Positions 1-10,512 of a stretch of DNA of 25,913 nucleotides are shown piece after piece. The stretch spans positions 1-25,913 of the forward strand of contig JAKSYS010000780.1 in assembly GCA_022925895.1 (NCBI GenBank), given 5' to 3'. Within the stretch, counting starts at the first letter, position 1, and each line of letters begins with the position of its first letter. The notes beneath the pieces are model-generated. The model was given only the letters and a program-made list of their open reading frames with translations, had not been told where the DNA came from and did not search any database. Position numbers and translations under genes: made by a program. The stretch is from Fragilaria crotonensis. Its lineage: Eukaryota; Bacillariophyta; Fragilariophyceae; Fragilariales; Fragilariaceae.

Positions 1-610
1 GCTGTATGCTGTATACCAGAAGTTTGCTACTGTACTCGTCGAACAGAATAGTGACAGTAGCGTCGAGGCCAATAGAAAAGACGGCCATGCAGCCATCGGA
101 AGGTCCGGTCAAGCCACCTCCTATTAATTTAGAATGCAAGGAAATGACGTTGCCGTAATCAGCAGTACCAATCAGCATGCACGCTCCCTATGTTACTGTC
201 TTACTGAGTACTGTATCACCGAAGGTAGTACGTGGAAGGGTTAGTACTGAGATACAGCATATCACATACAGCGATACAGCATACCCTACTACTACTCACT
301 ACTCACTACTCCCAACTCCCCAGTCATATGATAGAGTCGGAATAATAGAGATAAAACAATAGCACCGGTACGAGCACTTGGTACTAGTACTGTACAAACA
401 TGTAAAACTCTGAACAACACTGTTGTGCACAGCAGGAAAGAGTATTCTCCGTCCTTCGTTGTATGACATACACACATAGAAGCCAGGAGATGCCTTCGTG
501 ACCCAACAGACGCAAGACTCCTATTTTCACTGACCCAAGAAGACAAGAATTTCAACAGCAAGCCACGATAGACACAATTAAAGTGCAAGTTCGACACCAA
601 CAAGACGACC
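1..610. other. intergenic, no gene seen
   Basis: I see no convincing coding region here on either strand. The stretch contains simple runs such as repeated ACTACTC around 285-315 and GTAC-rich palindromic words near 380-395. It probably includes the 5' flank and promoter of the RING gene that follows, but no defined promoter element can be pointed to. Confidence 0.5.
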
Positions 611-1530
611 ATGTCTATGGCTGCAGCATTTTCAAACTTTCACTGGAGACCTAATATCTCCCTCGTCATAGCGCAGTGGCAAATCAGGACGTTGAGGATA
701 ACGACGTTGAAGAAGCACTGGCTGAACTTCGTCGTGTCGAGTCGACTCGCGCGACTCCTCTCGACGAAGCAATTCAAAACGGTGACGCCCATCAAGACGT
801 CGATGACGAGGAGCGCGATCTAGAAGCTGCCCTGTCTTTCGTCCCCTCCCTAATCAACACAACCTTGCGCGAATTGGAGGAGGAACGGAGTTGGCCCGAC
901 GTCGTACGAGCGTTTGTCTCCTAATCGGAGTCTTTACTATTTCGACTGTGGATTGCCACCACCCAGGCTGACTTTGGCTTGCTCATGCTGTGCTTAGTCG
1001 GCACTAGTTGGTGTGCTCGATTCATTCGTTACAATCGTGAGCGGGAAGAAGAACTCGATCGACGCATCAATGCCTACATGGAGAACAACGAGGATGGAGA
1101 AGGACGTCCTGACTTTCGTATGCTTTCGTTCCAGGCTCAACTTGCCTTGGCTATTATGGAATCTCAACGTCAAATGATGCAGGGTGGCTTTGGGCACCCG
1201 GACGGCCATGAACGAAGCGGTGTGAGCGATGAAGTGCGTAATATGTGGAGCGATTCAACTATAAGACGGTCGAAGATGTACCCGCTGCTTCGGACAAGAA
1301 GGGCGAGTACGGAAGCGTCGGTCAACACGACAGCGGCGAACCACCGTTGTACTATCTGTCTTGGAGACTATGAAGACGGAGAGGAGTTGGTCAAGCCCTT
1401 GTGGTCACACGTATCACAATGAATGCATTGGAGCCTGACGGCTGAGCATTCCAAATGTCCACTATGCAACCTCGATCTGAGTCGGTACCAATGCGGATTC
1501 AAACGTTGCCTCATCGTCGCAGCCCGATAA
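611..1530 (+). CDS. membrane RING-H2 E3 ubiquitin ligase, frame-disrupted
   Basis: A RING-H2 zinc finger lies at about 1347-1473: the CTIC pair, then C-G-H, H, C and the closing C-P-L-C, which together supply all eight C3H2C3 zinc ligands. Such domains recruit E2 enzymes for ubiquitin transfer. Upstream are an acidic N-terminal region (676-900) and two hydrophobic stretches (about 910-950 and 970-1015), suggesting a membrane anchor before the RING. The frame is broken. The ligands are spread over two frames: frame 1 runs to about 1396, frame 2 from 1397 to 1437, and frame 1 again from 1438 to the TAA at 1528-1530. This fits one extra C in the CCC at 1396-1398 and one missing base at 1436-1438. 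There is also an in-frame TAA at 922-924, and a shift is needed near 660-670 if the ATG at 611 is the start. The RING assignment is solid. Whether this is a pseudogene or a gene read with errors is open. Confidence 0.6.
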
Positions 1531-1984
1531 TTGATTGAGAGCGAGCTTTTAAATGTAGTGAATTTCGCGGCGAAGTACGCATTTTTAAGGGTTTTTTCGT
1601 AACCCGATATCGTCGAAGGTCTGCTACCACTAATAGCGGACATCAAGGCTTACATCATTACGTATGATAATAACACACACAGAATTGACTCTCAGACTGC
1701 GTGATAGATGTACAACTATTTGGATGCCTTGATCAGCAAAACACCGTATTTGGACGTTGCTGACAATTCCAGAATTAACACCAATTGAGACTCCTTTCTG
1801 TCCAGGTGTGGCTGGCAATCGTGATGGTCTTGATCTTGCTGCTAATCAGCAGGACCAGCTCCTAATAGAAAATAAAGAAGGAGGAGAGGATATTCTCGTG
1901 TATGATTTGGAGGTCAATGGTCATGGGTTATGCATTTGATCAGATTGACTCGTATTGCGGCAGAATACTACTAGTACACACCAC
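1531..1984. other. intergenic, no gene seen
   Basis: This is downstream of the RING gene. Short open stretches exist on both strands but none has recognisable motifs. It may be the 5' part of the decayed retroelement that follows. Confidence 0.4.
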
Positions 1985-2960
1985 CGAAGCTGATGAATTC
2001 CTATGAATTGGTGCCGCCAAGCGATCTGCTTTTGGTATTCCTACAGCAGTTGAATATGCATCGACACTCTGATAGAACAACCAGGTGCCAAAGAGATTCC
2101 ATACATTCCTCCATGGGTTATAGGGCAAGCAAGGTGTGCCAGACAAACACCAACATAAATAGCTCTTGCACATGGCAATGGGAACAAAAATTATTACTGA
2201 TATATGTGCCCTGCTGCAAAATCTATGATCATTTCTCTACAAGCAGCCTTATCGACAAATGACATCTCACAACCGCCCATCATTTTCTTGCAAGAATGCT
2301 GGTTACACGAATGCAAAGTGCTGCCTTTACTGCCTCGCAGCACATTAAGAGAGTCGACAACGTGGTGGCAGATTTCCTTTGCTTTACAGCAACCAACCGA
2401 GGAAAACTTCACCTGATAGCAGGTGATTGTCCACCAATCAATATCCACACTATGCGGTTTCAATTTCATTACACCGCACAGAAGAATCTGATGGATTTCG
2501 AAATTCCTAAGCTACCGGACAACATAATCTGCTGACTCTTGCTTGGACGTGCTGCAAGTCCCGGAAGTGGCATCTCTATGGGCTGCCAAGAAAGCGGCCG
2601 CAAATGTGCCAGCTATATACCAGCCAGACATGGCATATTGTATTGGATTCTTGTGATTGTGGACTTTCCAAAAACCCCTGCCTCTTCCTTTGTTGGTGAT
2701 CAAGACCTCCTGATCATTCAAGCTTTCCTCCAAGCCTAGAAATGGCAGGCCCATGGTTCACCTAATGGAGTACATCCATAGCCAGTAGCCAGTGGCGGCA
2801 AAAACTGTGCAGCAGGCCACAAGGAACCTGGTGCGGCACTTTGGAGGAATTTCCAACTAGCAAGCTAAGCCCCACCCCTTCCCAGAATTTCATTTATGTG
2901 ACCCACTTGTCATAGCCCGCGTGGCATCGTATACCAGCCAATGAAGAGCCCTCCACTCAC
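1985..2960 (+). pseudogene. decayed retroelement fragment, RNase H-like
   Basis: Read across frames, the plus strand gives a pattern like the RNase H part of a reverse-transcriptase polyprotein. Near 1990-2060 there is a DEFL..IG segment followed by AFGIP, resembling the opening of a retroelement RNase H. One TGA sits where a Trp codon would be plausible. At about 2336-2390 the residues QHIKRVDNVVADFLCF resemble the closing N-x-V-A-D-x-L-S-R motif, which carries a catalytic Asp. A stretch at 2490-2620 (PKLPDNIIC, then LQVPEVASLWAAKKAAA in another frame) could be the downstream region. Several stops and shifts interrupt it. The assignment rests on these short motifs only. The superfamily cannot be decided, and no LTRs or terminal repeats were found around it. 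Confidence 0.35.
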
Positions 2961-3590
2961 ATCAATAATCAATTATCCTAAACTCCTTCAAGGAATGTTC
3001 ACAATTGGAGGAGTTGAACAGCCTGCCCTTCATTATTCCATACACTTATTACCATATGTGTGTATGTATTTTATGTATAGCATCGTGTAAAAATACTCTC
3101 TCTACATGTACTACATGTGTTAGTATGTGTGCATCTCGCATTTCGCATTCCATGTACTGGTACTGTATGCTGATGTACAAATATTCGGAGTACACTGCAA
3201 TACAATATATGGCATATCCTGTATCTTTACGCCGATTCGGCAGTTCTGAGTTAAATACATAACTCTCCAAATAAAACAACTCAAATTTCGACAAAAAAAC
3301 TCATCGCCCTCAGTTTTGTAACTGAAAGGACGTCAAGGGTTTGTCCTTCGCTGTTCGTTGCGTTGACGAGTAATCCTTCAGTCAAGGGAATGCATAAGAG
3401 TACCAATTGGATTCAACACAAGGATTTGATCAATTGGAAGGCAAATCCAACTATTGCAACGCCAAACCATCCCACAACCCCAGTCTGATAGTTTGTTTGA
3501 GGTCGCATTTGTTGTGTGGGTGTCTGTCCTTCGTCGCAGTAGCCCCTAGTAGTTGCACACAAGTGTGCCAAAAACTAGAAACAGGTAACC
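2961..3590. promoter_or_regulatory. intergenic, 5' flank of SET gene
   Basis: No coding region is supported. The stretch from about 3050 to 3300 is A/T-rich with repeated TGTAC/ATGTA words. The last 300 bases before the ATG at 3591 presumably hold the promoter and 5' UTR of the SET gene. The bases just before the start (ACAGGTAACC) are compatible with a normal eukaryotic initiation context. No specific factor site can be named. Confidence 0.35.
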
Positions 3591-6500
3591 ATGGCATCGG
3601 ATCTTCACGACGGTGATGATCTCGCCATCATGGAGACGGATGCATTTGACTTCGGGTTAGATCACAACGAGCCTGCTCCTGTTGTGAAACGAAAGGACGC
3701 GTACGAAGATATCATGGGGATCGGGGAAGGTGAGGGTGGGAATAGGGCACTTTCGAATCGGCTAGTTGCCTTTCGGGAGTGGTTAGATCTCGAAGCCGAG
3801 GTGGCGATTCATCCGTACCTCTGCGTGGTGAATGGCGAGGCGACGGATGGAACAAAGAATGCTCCCATGCTGTCGTACGGACCGCCACCTGGTGTCAACA
3901 CGGGAAGCATCAACCCTGCCGAGGGGCGCATCGGAGTGATTGATGGTGAGGCAGATCAAGCCCTTTACGATCGATCCATGGGCTGTCAAGTTCGCGCTAC
4001 CAAAGAAATTAAGAAAGACGATGTCCTTCTTACAATGCCTCGTTCAGCAATGGTGACTCCGGATTTAGTGGCTTCAAGTGATGCCGGTAGGGCAGTCCTA
4101 GCATGTATCGAACCCTCACAGAACGGCGCCCCCGTTCATTATTGGGATGCATTCGAAAATACAGCGTCACTAGAATCGAATATTCAGGAAAAAATAAGTC
4201 TTAGCAACGGCACCCAGCTCTTGGTCAAAATTTTGCAGGAACGTAAGAAAGCGGAGACAGCTGAAGGGAAATCGCTGCAAGCGTTGGATGACGGCATTCG
4301 CCAATCCGGTGGCCTTCTGGGCACTGGAAGAAACAAAATACAGCTTCCATATACTTTGGCGCCCTGGGGTAAGATTTCGACGCGAGCGCCGATCCTGGCG
4401 TTCTTAATTCACCAGCGGTTCTCTGACTGCTTGAGGCCAGAGGTTTTGGTACCGACGCCGATATTACTGTGGAGTTGGAAGACTGCAGAAGTGTCCTATC
4501 AACTGCAGAGAGAATACAGGTCCCTGCAGGCTCGCCGACAACCTTTGCCCCGTACGCACGCATTCTTCCGTCGGCTGTCCCTTTGCCCCTTTGCTGGAAA
4601 CGTAACGAGCTTGCGCTTTTTTCTCAGTGTGTACCTGGGGTCGTACCACTTCAGGAGGTTGCGGGAATGACACTGTTATTGGCTTCAGAGTTCATCGCAC
4701 TTGTTGAGGCTGGGATTCTGCATCGTTTTCCGAGCGTTTTTCCGAGGGGGCTTATTACTTGGGAGCGGTGGGTGTGGGCAGCTTCGGTGTACACATCTCG
4801 AGCACTGCCCTCGTCCACTTATTTGGACGATAAAAATAATGCTGTTGCGAATGCATCACCCGATCCACTTTGGTTCCAGTCAGATCCCGCCGTATGGGCC
4901 GAACTTGGCGTTATGATCCCCTTTCTCGACATGCTAAATCATGAAGCTGAGTCGTCGCAAGTGGTGTGGGAGCCGCCGTCAGCCTCGAAGGGAGAAGATG
5001 GAACCTTGAGTCTCCCGCGTGCTGTGTCTCACAAGCGAGTGAAGAAGGGGGCCGAGCTGTATTGCAACTATGGACCAAATCTGAGCAATCAGCACCTCAT
5101 TCTTCAGTACGGATTCGGCCTTATCAATAACTCCTCAGATGTTGTTAGATTGGGGTGGAGCCTGGGTGATTCTGTTGGCAATGTGAAAACTCCTGAAAAT
5201 TATTCGCTTCCATTTAGGGACGAGGACCCAGAGGACAAAGGTGTCACCGCTAACGAAAGCGGTGATGGTGATCAAACTAGTCCTGAGACCCCAAAACTCG
5301 GTGAAAGTGAATTGGTGTTCGATTCTACAGAGCCGAGTGATATCAATGACTGGTGGACGGAAGAGCGCCTTTCGTTTCTCAGCCGGCAGGCTCTTTTGGG
5401 TGAGAGTATCATGAACAGTCTCACTTCTGGTAAGAAAATGCTCACTGCAGCATTCAACGACGGTTCGTATCACCCGCACCTCCTTGCGGCGTCGGTGGTC
5501 GCGACCATGGATGATGCACGAGTGATGGCTCTTCATTCGCTCTGGAGCGCAGATCCTGAAAACAGGTCGACAAGCGTTGCCATAACGAAGACTCACCAAA
5601 ATGTGCTGCGCGCTTATCTTGCATTCCATTTTGAAAGTAAGTTGGAAAAACTACTGCAGAACTTGAACAGCGGGCTTAAAGGTCATTTTGAGGATGTCAA
5701 TATTTGGACCAAGTTATCGAATGGGGGGCTTGCGTATTCCAACCCAGAGGATAAAGCAGAAGGCTGGAACAAATTCTTTGAAGCAAAGGCTTACTTCACT
5801 TCGGCAGCTGTGGAAAAACACTTCTACCCTGTTTCTCCCGAGAGCTGCGTCTTAGCTTTCTATGATGGTCAAATTCGCGCGTTGCAAACATCGATCGACG
5901 GGTTAGCAACCATGGAGAAATTCAGGTCCGGGGTCTTGCGTCAATTGGAAGACCTTGGCTTTGAGATCCTACCCAACGACGCGCTCCCTGCGGCCGAAAT
6001 GGCTGCTATTACAACAGCGTCTGCTGGCAAGGCTGAAGACAATGACAGCATTGGCAAGAATGAAGATGAGCCAAATGGTACAAGCAAGGAGAAGAGCAAG
6101 TCGAAAAGTCGTCGTCGTAACCGCAAACAACGAACTTACGCAGGCGAGGGCAAGGGTGGACCCCCAGAAAGTAGCGATGGACGTCCCGCTATCAAGCTCC
6201 ACATCGGCAATCTTGCATATTGCACTCTAGCTTCTGACTTGTTCGACTATTTTGCGTCCATTTATGGCCGAGAGTGTCTTGGAATGTCATATCCCAACTG
6301 AACGAGAAAGCGGCCGCTCAAGAGGATTCGGTTTTGTGACGATGCCGGAAGCCTCGTCGCTTCAAGCGTTACGACCAGGAACGAAGCACGAAGTCCACGG
6401 GAGAATTCTCAAGATTGCCGAGAGTAGCTCCTCTGGGTCTGCTAACAGAAACAGGGGACCTAGTATTAACACGATCGTCGTCAATGATCGTTGTGCACGA

Positions 6501-7311
6501 TGCGGCTACCGACCACGATACTGTGTCTGTTCCGTGCCAGATATCCCGGCTTTCAATGGAGCAGCCAGTCGTTTTCCATACCAAGACAACATAAGAGGGC
6601 CTGACTTGGATCATCGGGGAAGGGGTGGACCCGATTTCGATAACTACGGCGGTGGCAGTTATCGTAGAGAGCGAGATCGTGGTAGGGATTCATACAGTCC
6701 GAGTCCAGGACGTCACGGCAGCGGCAGCAGAGGCGGTCGTGACTGGGACCATGATTGGCATGGACGCGCCTACGACCGATCTCGTCGAAGTCGTTCTCCT
6801 AGCTACAGCCGTGACATGGACCCTGATCGTGATAGAAGTAGACGACGTTCTGGAGAGAGAGAGCACGGCCGAGACAGAGACAGGGATCGCCGAGACAGGT
6901 CGCGAGAGCGAAGGCGGCCCCTCGACGACCGTCGATCATCGCGCTACAGTCGCAGCCGAAGTCGGAGTCCTCTCGGTGAACCTTCAGAACTCGGTCGGTC
7001 TTCCAGGCGAGATCGAGACAGAGATCGCGACGAAGAACGTCGGATCGCCGGTATGAAATCTGCCGAACCTGCATCTAACAACAAGGATATCAGTGACGCA
7101 GAAAGCGTGTCACCACCGCCACTCGGCGGTAGTTCTGAGAGGAAACGCGCCCGAGAAAGTCGAAGGAGGCCGTAGTCGTAGTCGCAGTCGCAGTCGGGAT
7201 AGGGAAAAGTGGGAAGAGCGCAGCAGCAAAAGGATGGAAAGAAGCGAGATCGTAGTCCGCACTAGTAAAGGCGTCACACAGCATAACCGCACAAGTATTC
7301 CATACAGATGA
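3591..7311 (+). CDS. SET methyltransferase - RRM - RS-domain fusion protein
   Basis: The protein would be about 1,240 residues. The N-terminal half is a SET lysine methyltransferase of the RuBisCO-LSMT/SETD3 class. The SET N-part is at 3950-4430. A PYARILP segment is near 4550. The substrate/cofactor motifs FLDMLNHE (about 4922-4945) and YCNYGPNLSNQHL with YGF (about 5058-5116) follow, and then a helical LSMT-type substrate-binding region to about 5960. A basic Lys/Ser/Arg linker leads without a stop into an RRM: KLHIGNLAY is RNP2-like (about 6193-6219) and RGFGFVTM is RNP1-like (about 6320-6343). Next come a Cys knuckle (C-x2-C-x6-C-x-C, about 6490-6530) and a long RS/RD-rich tail typical of spliceosome-associated proteins. 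The start is the ATG at 3591. Three frame breaks are visible: near 4420-4445 (one base short, or a 74-bp intron), near 6265-6275 in the RRM (one extra C or two missing bases in GAGAG), and near 7168-7174 in the RS tail (one extra C). The last in-frame stop is at 7309-7311. SET and RRM calls are firm. The methylation substrate is unknown. Confidence 0.8.
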
Positions 7312-7349
7312 AGATAGCATCTATCAACTCAGTGTAACTAATATGGGTA

Positions 7350-8710
7350 CTAATACAATACCGATAATCCTTCCATTCGATATCTGGAGTTCAGCTCGTC
7401 CTGGCTCACATAACATCCAGAAACGGCTCGAGGACAATCGTTGAGGGTTTGAAAACTATATCGACCATGTAAGCACCTCTGTTGATCACGGAACACTGCT
7501 GTGTGAGATCTCATACAAGTAATAATTAATGTATGCCAATCGACTCACCTGATTTGCAAGCACTATTGTATCGCCAGGGCGCAGCTTCGACCAGCCGTGT
7601 GCTGTCCCTTCCAAGGATATTGTCCCACGTTGCATGCGCACTCGCAAGTTCTTCGTAGAACGAATCGTTGTCGAAAAGAGCGTCACTACGTGATGGGAGA
7701 TCGGAAGACGATCCAAGTCGTTATGTCGTATTCCACTGACAACACCTCGCCGAGTCTCAATCACCGGTCCTGATGCTTCTAGGTACCACCCTATTTCCTC
7801 ATCAATGCATTGGTATTTTCTGACAGTATTGACCAACATGTCGAAAGCGCGGGGATCTTCCGTACGGAGCTGTTCTGCAGCAGCAAATCCATCGGCGTAG
7901 ACACTGTCGCCTCCAATATCTGCCGGCGTGATCATTGTGAAAATTTGTAAACCTGGCGGGACAGCATGTATGTCAAATCTGTGTGAAGGGCAAACTGCCC
8001 TGCCCGTAGGCTGAATCAGCTGTGCTGGTTCCTTCTCCCTGCACTTCGGAACTCGTGAACCAGACACTTCCGTAAAGCGTGCGAAGGGGACCGTCTGTGC
8101 CATTAGGAAGCACAATATCAGTCCCCCCATGTCTGTATCGTTCTAGCAACGAAGCGGAAGCGATATTCTTTTTGGATGATCCTGATACAGCAGATGCCAA
8201 AGCAGCGATTCCCGCTCCGCCATCGTCAATTGGCGTATCAGTAATAAGGAGAATACCGTACGAATGCAGAACTTTCAGAGCCATGGGTATGCCGTGTCCA
8301 TGGATGAGTCGGTCAAAAGGCATTGATAAGGCCTCCGAGTTTCTTAGATCCGACTCGGTTAATCCTGTCCACAGTTCCCTGGACATCACTGGTTTCTGCC
8401 AATTTTTTGCAGTTTGATGCATCCACACTGTGGAGTACGTTGCTGACACACCGTCTGCCCAGTCAACGACATAATTATTTCCATCTAGTCTTGAAGACTT
8501 CACTTGATATCTCTGTCGTACCTGATGATTCTGAACTGGCTTTCCAGTGTCTTTGTCATGAGCAATATCCGCTCGTTGCCGAGTCGCTTGGTCGAAATTT
8601 CGTTCGTCGCTATCTCGAAGGAATTGAAGCGGGAGAGTCCTTTCTATCTGCGTCGAGAAGCTACGAACTGAAGCCATAGAGCTCATCCTTGAGCACAAAG
8701 ACAGCATCAT
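7350..8710 (-). CDS. BBOX/TMLH-family 2-oxoglutarate Fe(II) dioxygenase
   Basis: This is a gamma-butyrobetaine hydroxylase / trimethyllysine hydroxylase-like enzyme, a family that hydroxylates carnitine precursors using 2-oxoglutarate, O2 and Fe(II). The N-terminus (MMLSLCSRMSSMASVRSFST) looks like a mitochondrial presequence. It is followed by a GBBH N-terminal domain (FLRDSDER, VDWADG, TVWMHQ), then the jelly-roll core. The iron-binding H-x-D is present as HTDL (7974-7985). The core continues with PPGLQIF, GGDSVYADGF and VSGIRHNDLDR. A 70-bp intron (7479-7548 on the minus strand, GTGAGT...CAG) splits LANQ from RCLHGR, which supplies the distal iron His. The last exon carries the GCY...SRYR segment with the likely 2-oxoglutarate Arg, and ends with TAG at 7350-7352. 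The core is split between two frames by two single-base losses, near 7985 just before the HTD and near 7955. BBOX and TMLH cannot be told apart here. The gene is tail-to-tail with the SET fusion gene. Confidence 0.8.
7479..7548 (-). other. intron of the BBOX/TMLH-like gene
   Basis: The donor GTGAGT follows the codons for LANQ, and the acceptor is AACAG before AGG TGC TTA CAT. Removing these 70 bases in phase 0 joins the expected N-Q-R-x-L-H-G-R region of the dioxygenase. The intron frame has no family similarity, and the downstream exon matches the family C-terminus. Confidence 0.85.
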
Positions 8711-9598
8711 GTGGTCTCAGATACAGGTGTTGATGTTTTGGCAGACGTGAGATGCGACGGTTTCAATTTCATATCAATGTTTCATCTCAATTTGTGTTCG
8801 TGTTCCGATTGGTGATTGCTCCGCGGCCAGATATCGACGATTGACATTTTGACATGCTGGCATCTGCTGGCATGCGAAAACCACCGACGCATCGATGCGT
8901 GACGCGTGGAATAAATTAGCTCTTTGGTCGGAGCACTACCGGTAGCTGGTACGTGTACTTGTAGGCAGTACAGTACTTGTACCACCACTTTTTTTTTGTT
9001 TCGCGTCCTCAGTATAGGTTCGAATGCCCTGGCTGAGGTAAGACCATCCTTAGCACTAGGATATGAAGATAGAAATGACTACCTCTAGAAGTTTATCATA
9101 CATCTACTTTAAGGCAGATGCATTTCATGTTGCTGGTGGCACGTTCTTTGGGAGGGCAATTATTGTTCAGAGGAGGCACAAACAACAGCATGAAGCAAAG
9201 AAGCTACGCAGAGAATGAGCATAGTAGCTTCTTCTTCGTGGAGACAAAACCCTCAGCGGAGCAAGAAAGCAACAAGCTTGGAAACTTCAAACTACTTGAA
9301 GCAGGATTTTGTTTTCTGCTCATGGCAAGGCATACAGAATAGGTTGTTGACAATCATAATCATCCGCGAACAGGAAAACAAATTGTTTTTGGCATCACAA
9401 CATGGCATAAAGTGAGTTGATCTACTTGTAGTCAATAATGACTGTTTATCGTTATAATTATGGTCATTTTCAACATTAAAAAGTGATATCTACGTATTTA
9501 TTTTTTATATTAAGATTTTAACCTATTAAATGTAATGTTTCTTTTGAGTTGGTGATAGAATCGATGACTTATAAAACTATTACAAATTTATTTTTTTA
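8711..9598. other. intergenic, 5' flank of dioxygenase gene and unassigned DNA
   Basis: The first part should hold the promoter of the divergent-facing dioxygenase gene. There is a nine-T run at 8989-8997 and GTAC-rich words just before it. An open stretch at 9118-9342 has no recognisable motif, so I do not call it a gene. From about 9420 the DNA becomes clearly A/T-rich. Confidence 0.4.
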
Positions 9599-9712
9599 GG
9601 AGTAAACAAAATCGGTGGATCCAATAAGTTTATTTCTGTGGGAGTCAACCCACGGTGGATTCCATAAATTCATTTCTACTGGAGTCAACAAAAACATAAA
9701 TTTGTTTCTGCA
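9599..9712 (+). repeat. short tandem repeat, about 40-bp unit, three copies
   Basis: Three consecutive units each begin GGAGTMAAC and carry ATAARTTYATTTCT-like cores. They lie at 9599-9640, 9641-9680 and 9681-9712, with lengths of 42, 40 and 32 bp. Units 1 and 2 also share CGGTGGAT near the centre, and unit 3 lacks that part. The units differ at many positions, so the array is not recent. No coding role is apparent. Confidence 0.7.
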
Positions 9713-10249
9713 GTAGCAACCGTTTTTCCAAGAGGTTGAGTTGGTGTTTTCATATCACCATAAAAAGTCATTTCTAACTTAAAAGGATAAGAAGGTCCGG
9801 TGAATGGCTGATATTTAAAAATTTACTATTCCAGCTCTGTCGGTTTGAAATTGTAACAAAAATTACCAGAGGTTGTGCTTGTAGGACTTCTGTACATCTC
9901 TACAGGAATTCAAAATGCGGATGCTCGAACTGGATTCAAATCACAAAAATGTATGTGTAACACACAACAGCAACAACGACAAGACTGATCAAGAAAACAA
10001 CAACACCTCAATCCTCTAATGGCAAAAGCACCAACATTCGAGAATTGTGGTGTCCTTGTTCGGAGAATGAGGACACTGCAACTGTCATCACAATGCAGAT
10101 GCAGGCAACAAGGATTGACTTGCTTCTGGCACCATAAGGGTTGAGCCAGAAAGAATGTTGCTGTCATTGGTGGTGTATTGTGGACTTCGGATGAGGAGAA
10201 GAGGTGGAGCAACAATCTGGTTTCAAACTTGATTCGATCAGAGTTGTGT
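9713..10249. other. unassigned DNA, partly A/T-rich
   Basis: No gene is supported. An open stretch on the minus strand at 9910-10215 is rich in Cys and aromatic residues, without domain-like pattern. I treat it as chance. The area lies between two tandem repeats and may belong to one decayed repetitive element. Confidence 0.35.
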
Positions 10250-10512
10250 GTGTGAACTCAGAGTTTAATGCTAGTTTTGAATGGAAATTGTCAAAGTATT
10301 CAATTTTCATGTCAGCCACTCAATCTACATGGCAATATAAATCAACAAAAAATATGATGTACGTGATACATTTAAAATTAGTGTGAACGTACTCAGAGTT
10401 TTAAGCTTGTTATGAATTTCACATTGTCATAATAATCAATTTAAACATTGTAGACACAATACACACGGTGATCTAACTCAACAAAACAAGTGATGTATGT
10501 AATTATTTTAAA
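10250..10512 (+). repeat. diverged tandem duplication, unit about 131 bp
   Basis: Two adjacent units, 10250-10380 and 10381-10512, share the same order of words. Each starts GTGTGAAC then ACTCAGAGTTT, has ATTGTCA in the middle, and ends with TCAACAAAA, GTGATGTA or GATGTAC, and TTTAAAA. The ends are most alike and the centres have diverged. It looks like an old local duplication in A/T-rich DNA. No function can be assigned. Confidence 0.6.

Noticed and set aside
5135-5629. 164-residue antisense frame inside the SET gene
   Set aside because: It is the shadow of a well-supported coding frame on the plus strand.
9599-10512. Possible CRISPR-like array in the repeat-bearing block
   Set aside because: Units are adjacent without unique spacers, diverged, and in eukaryotic DNA. 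They are ordinary tandem repeats.
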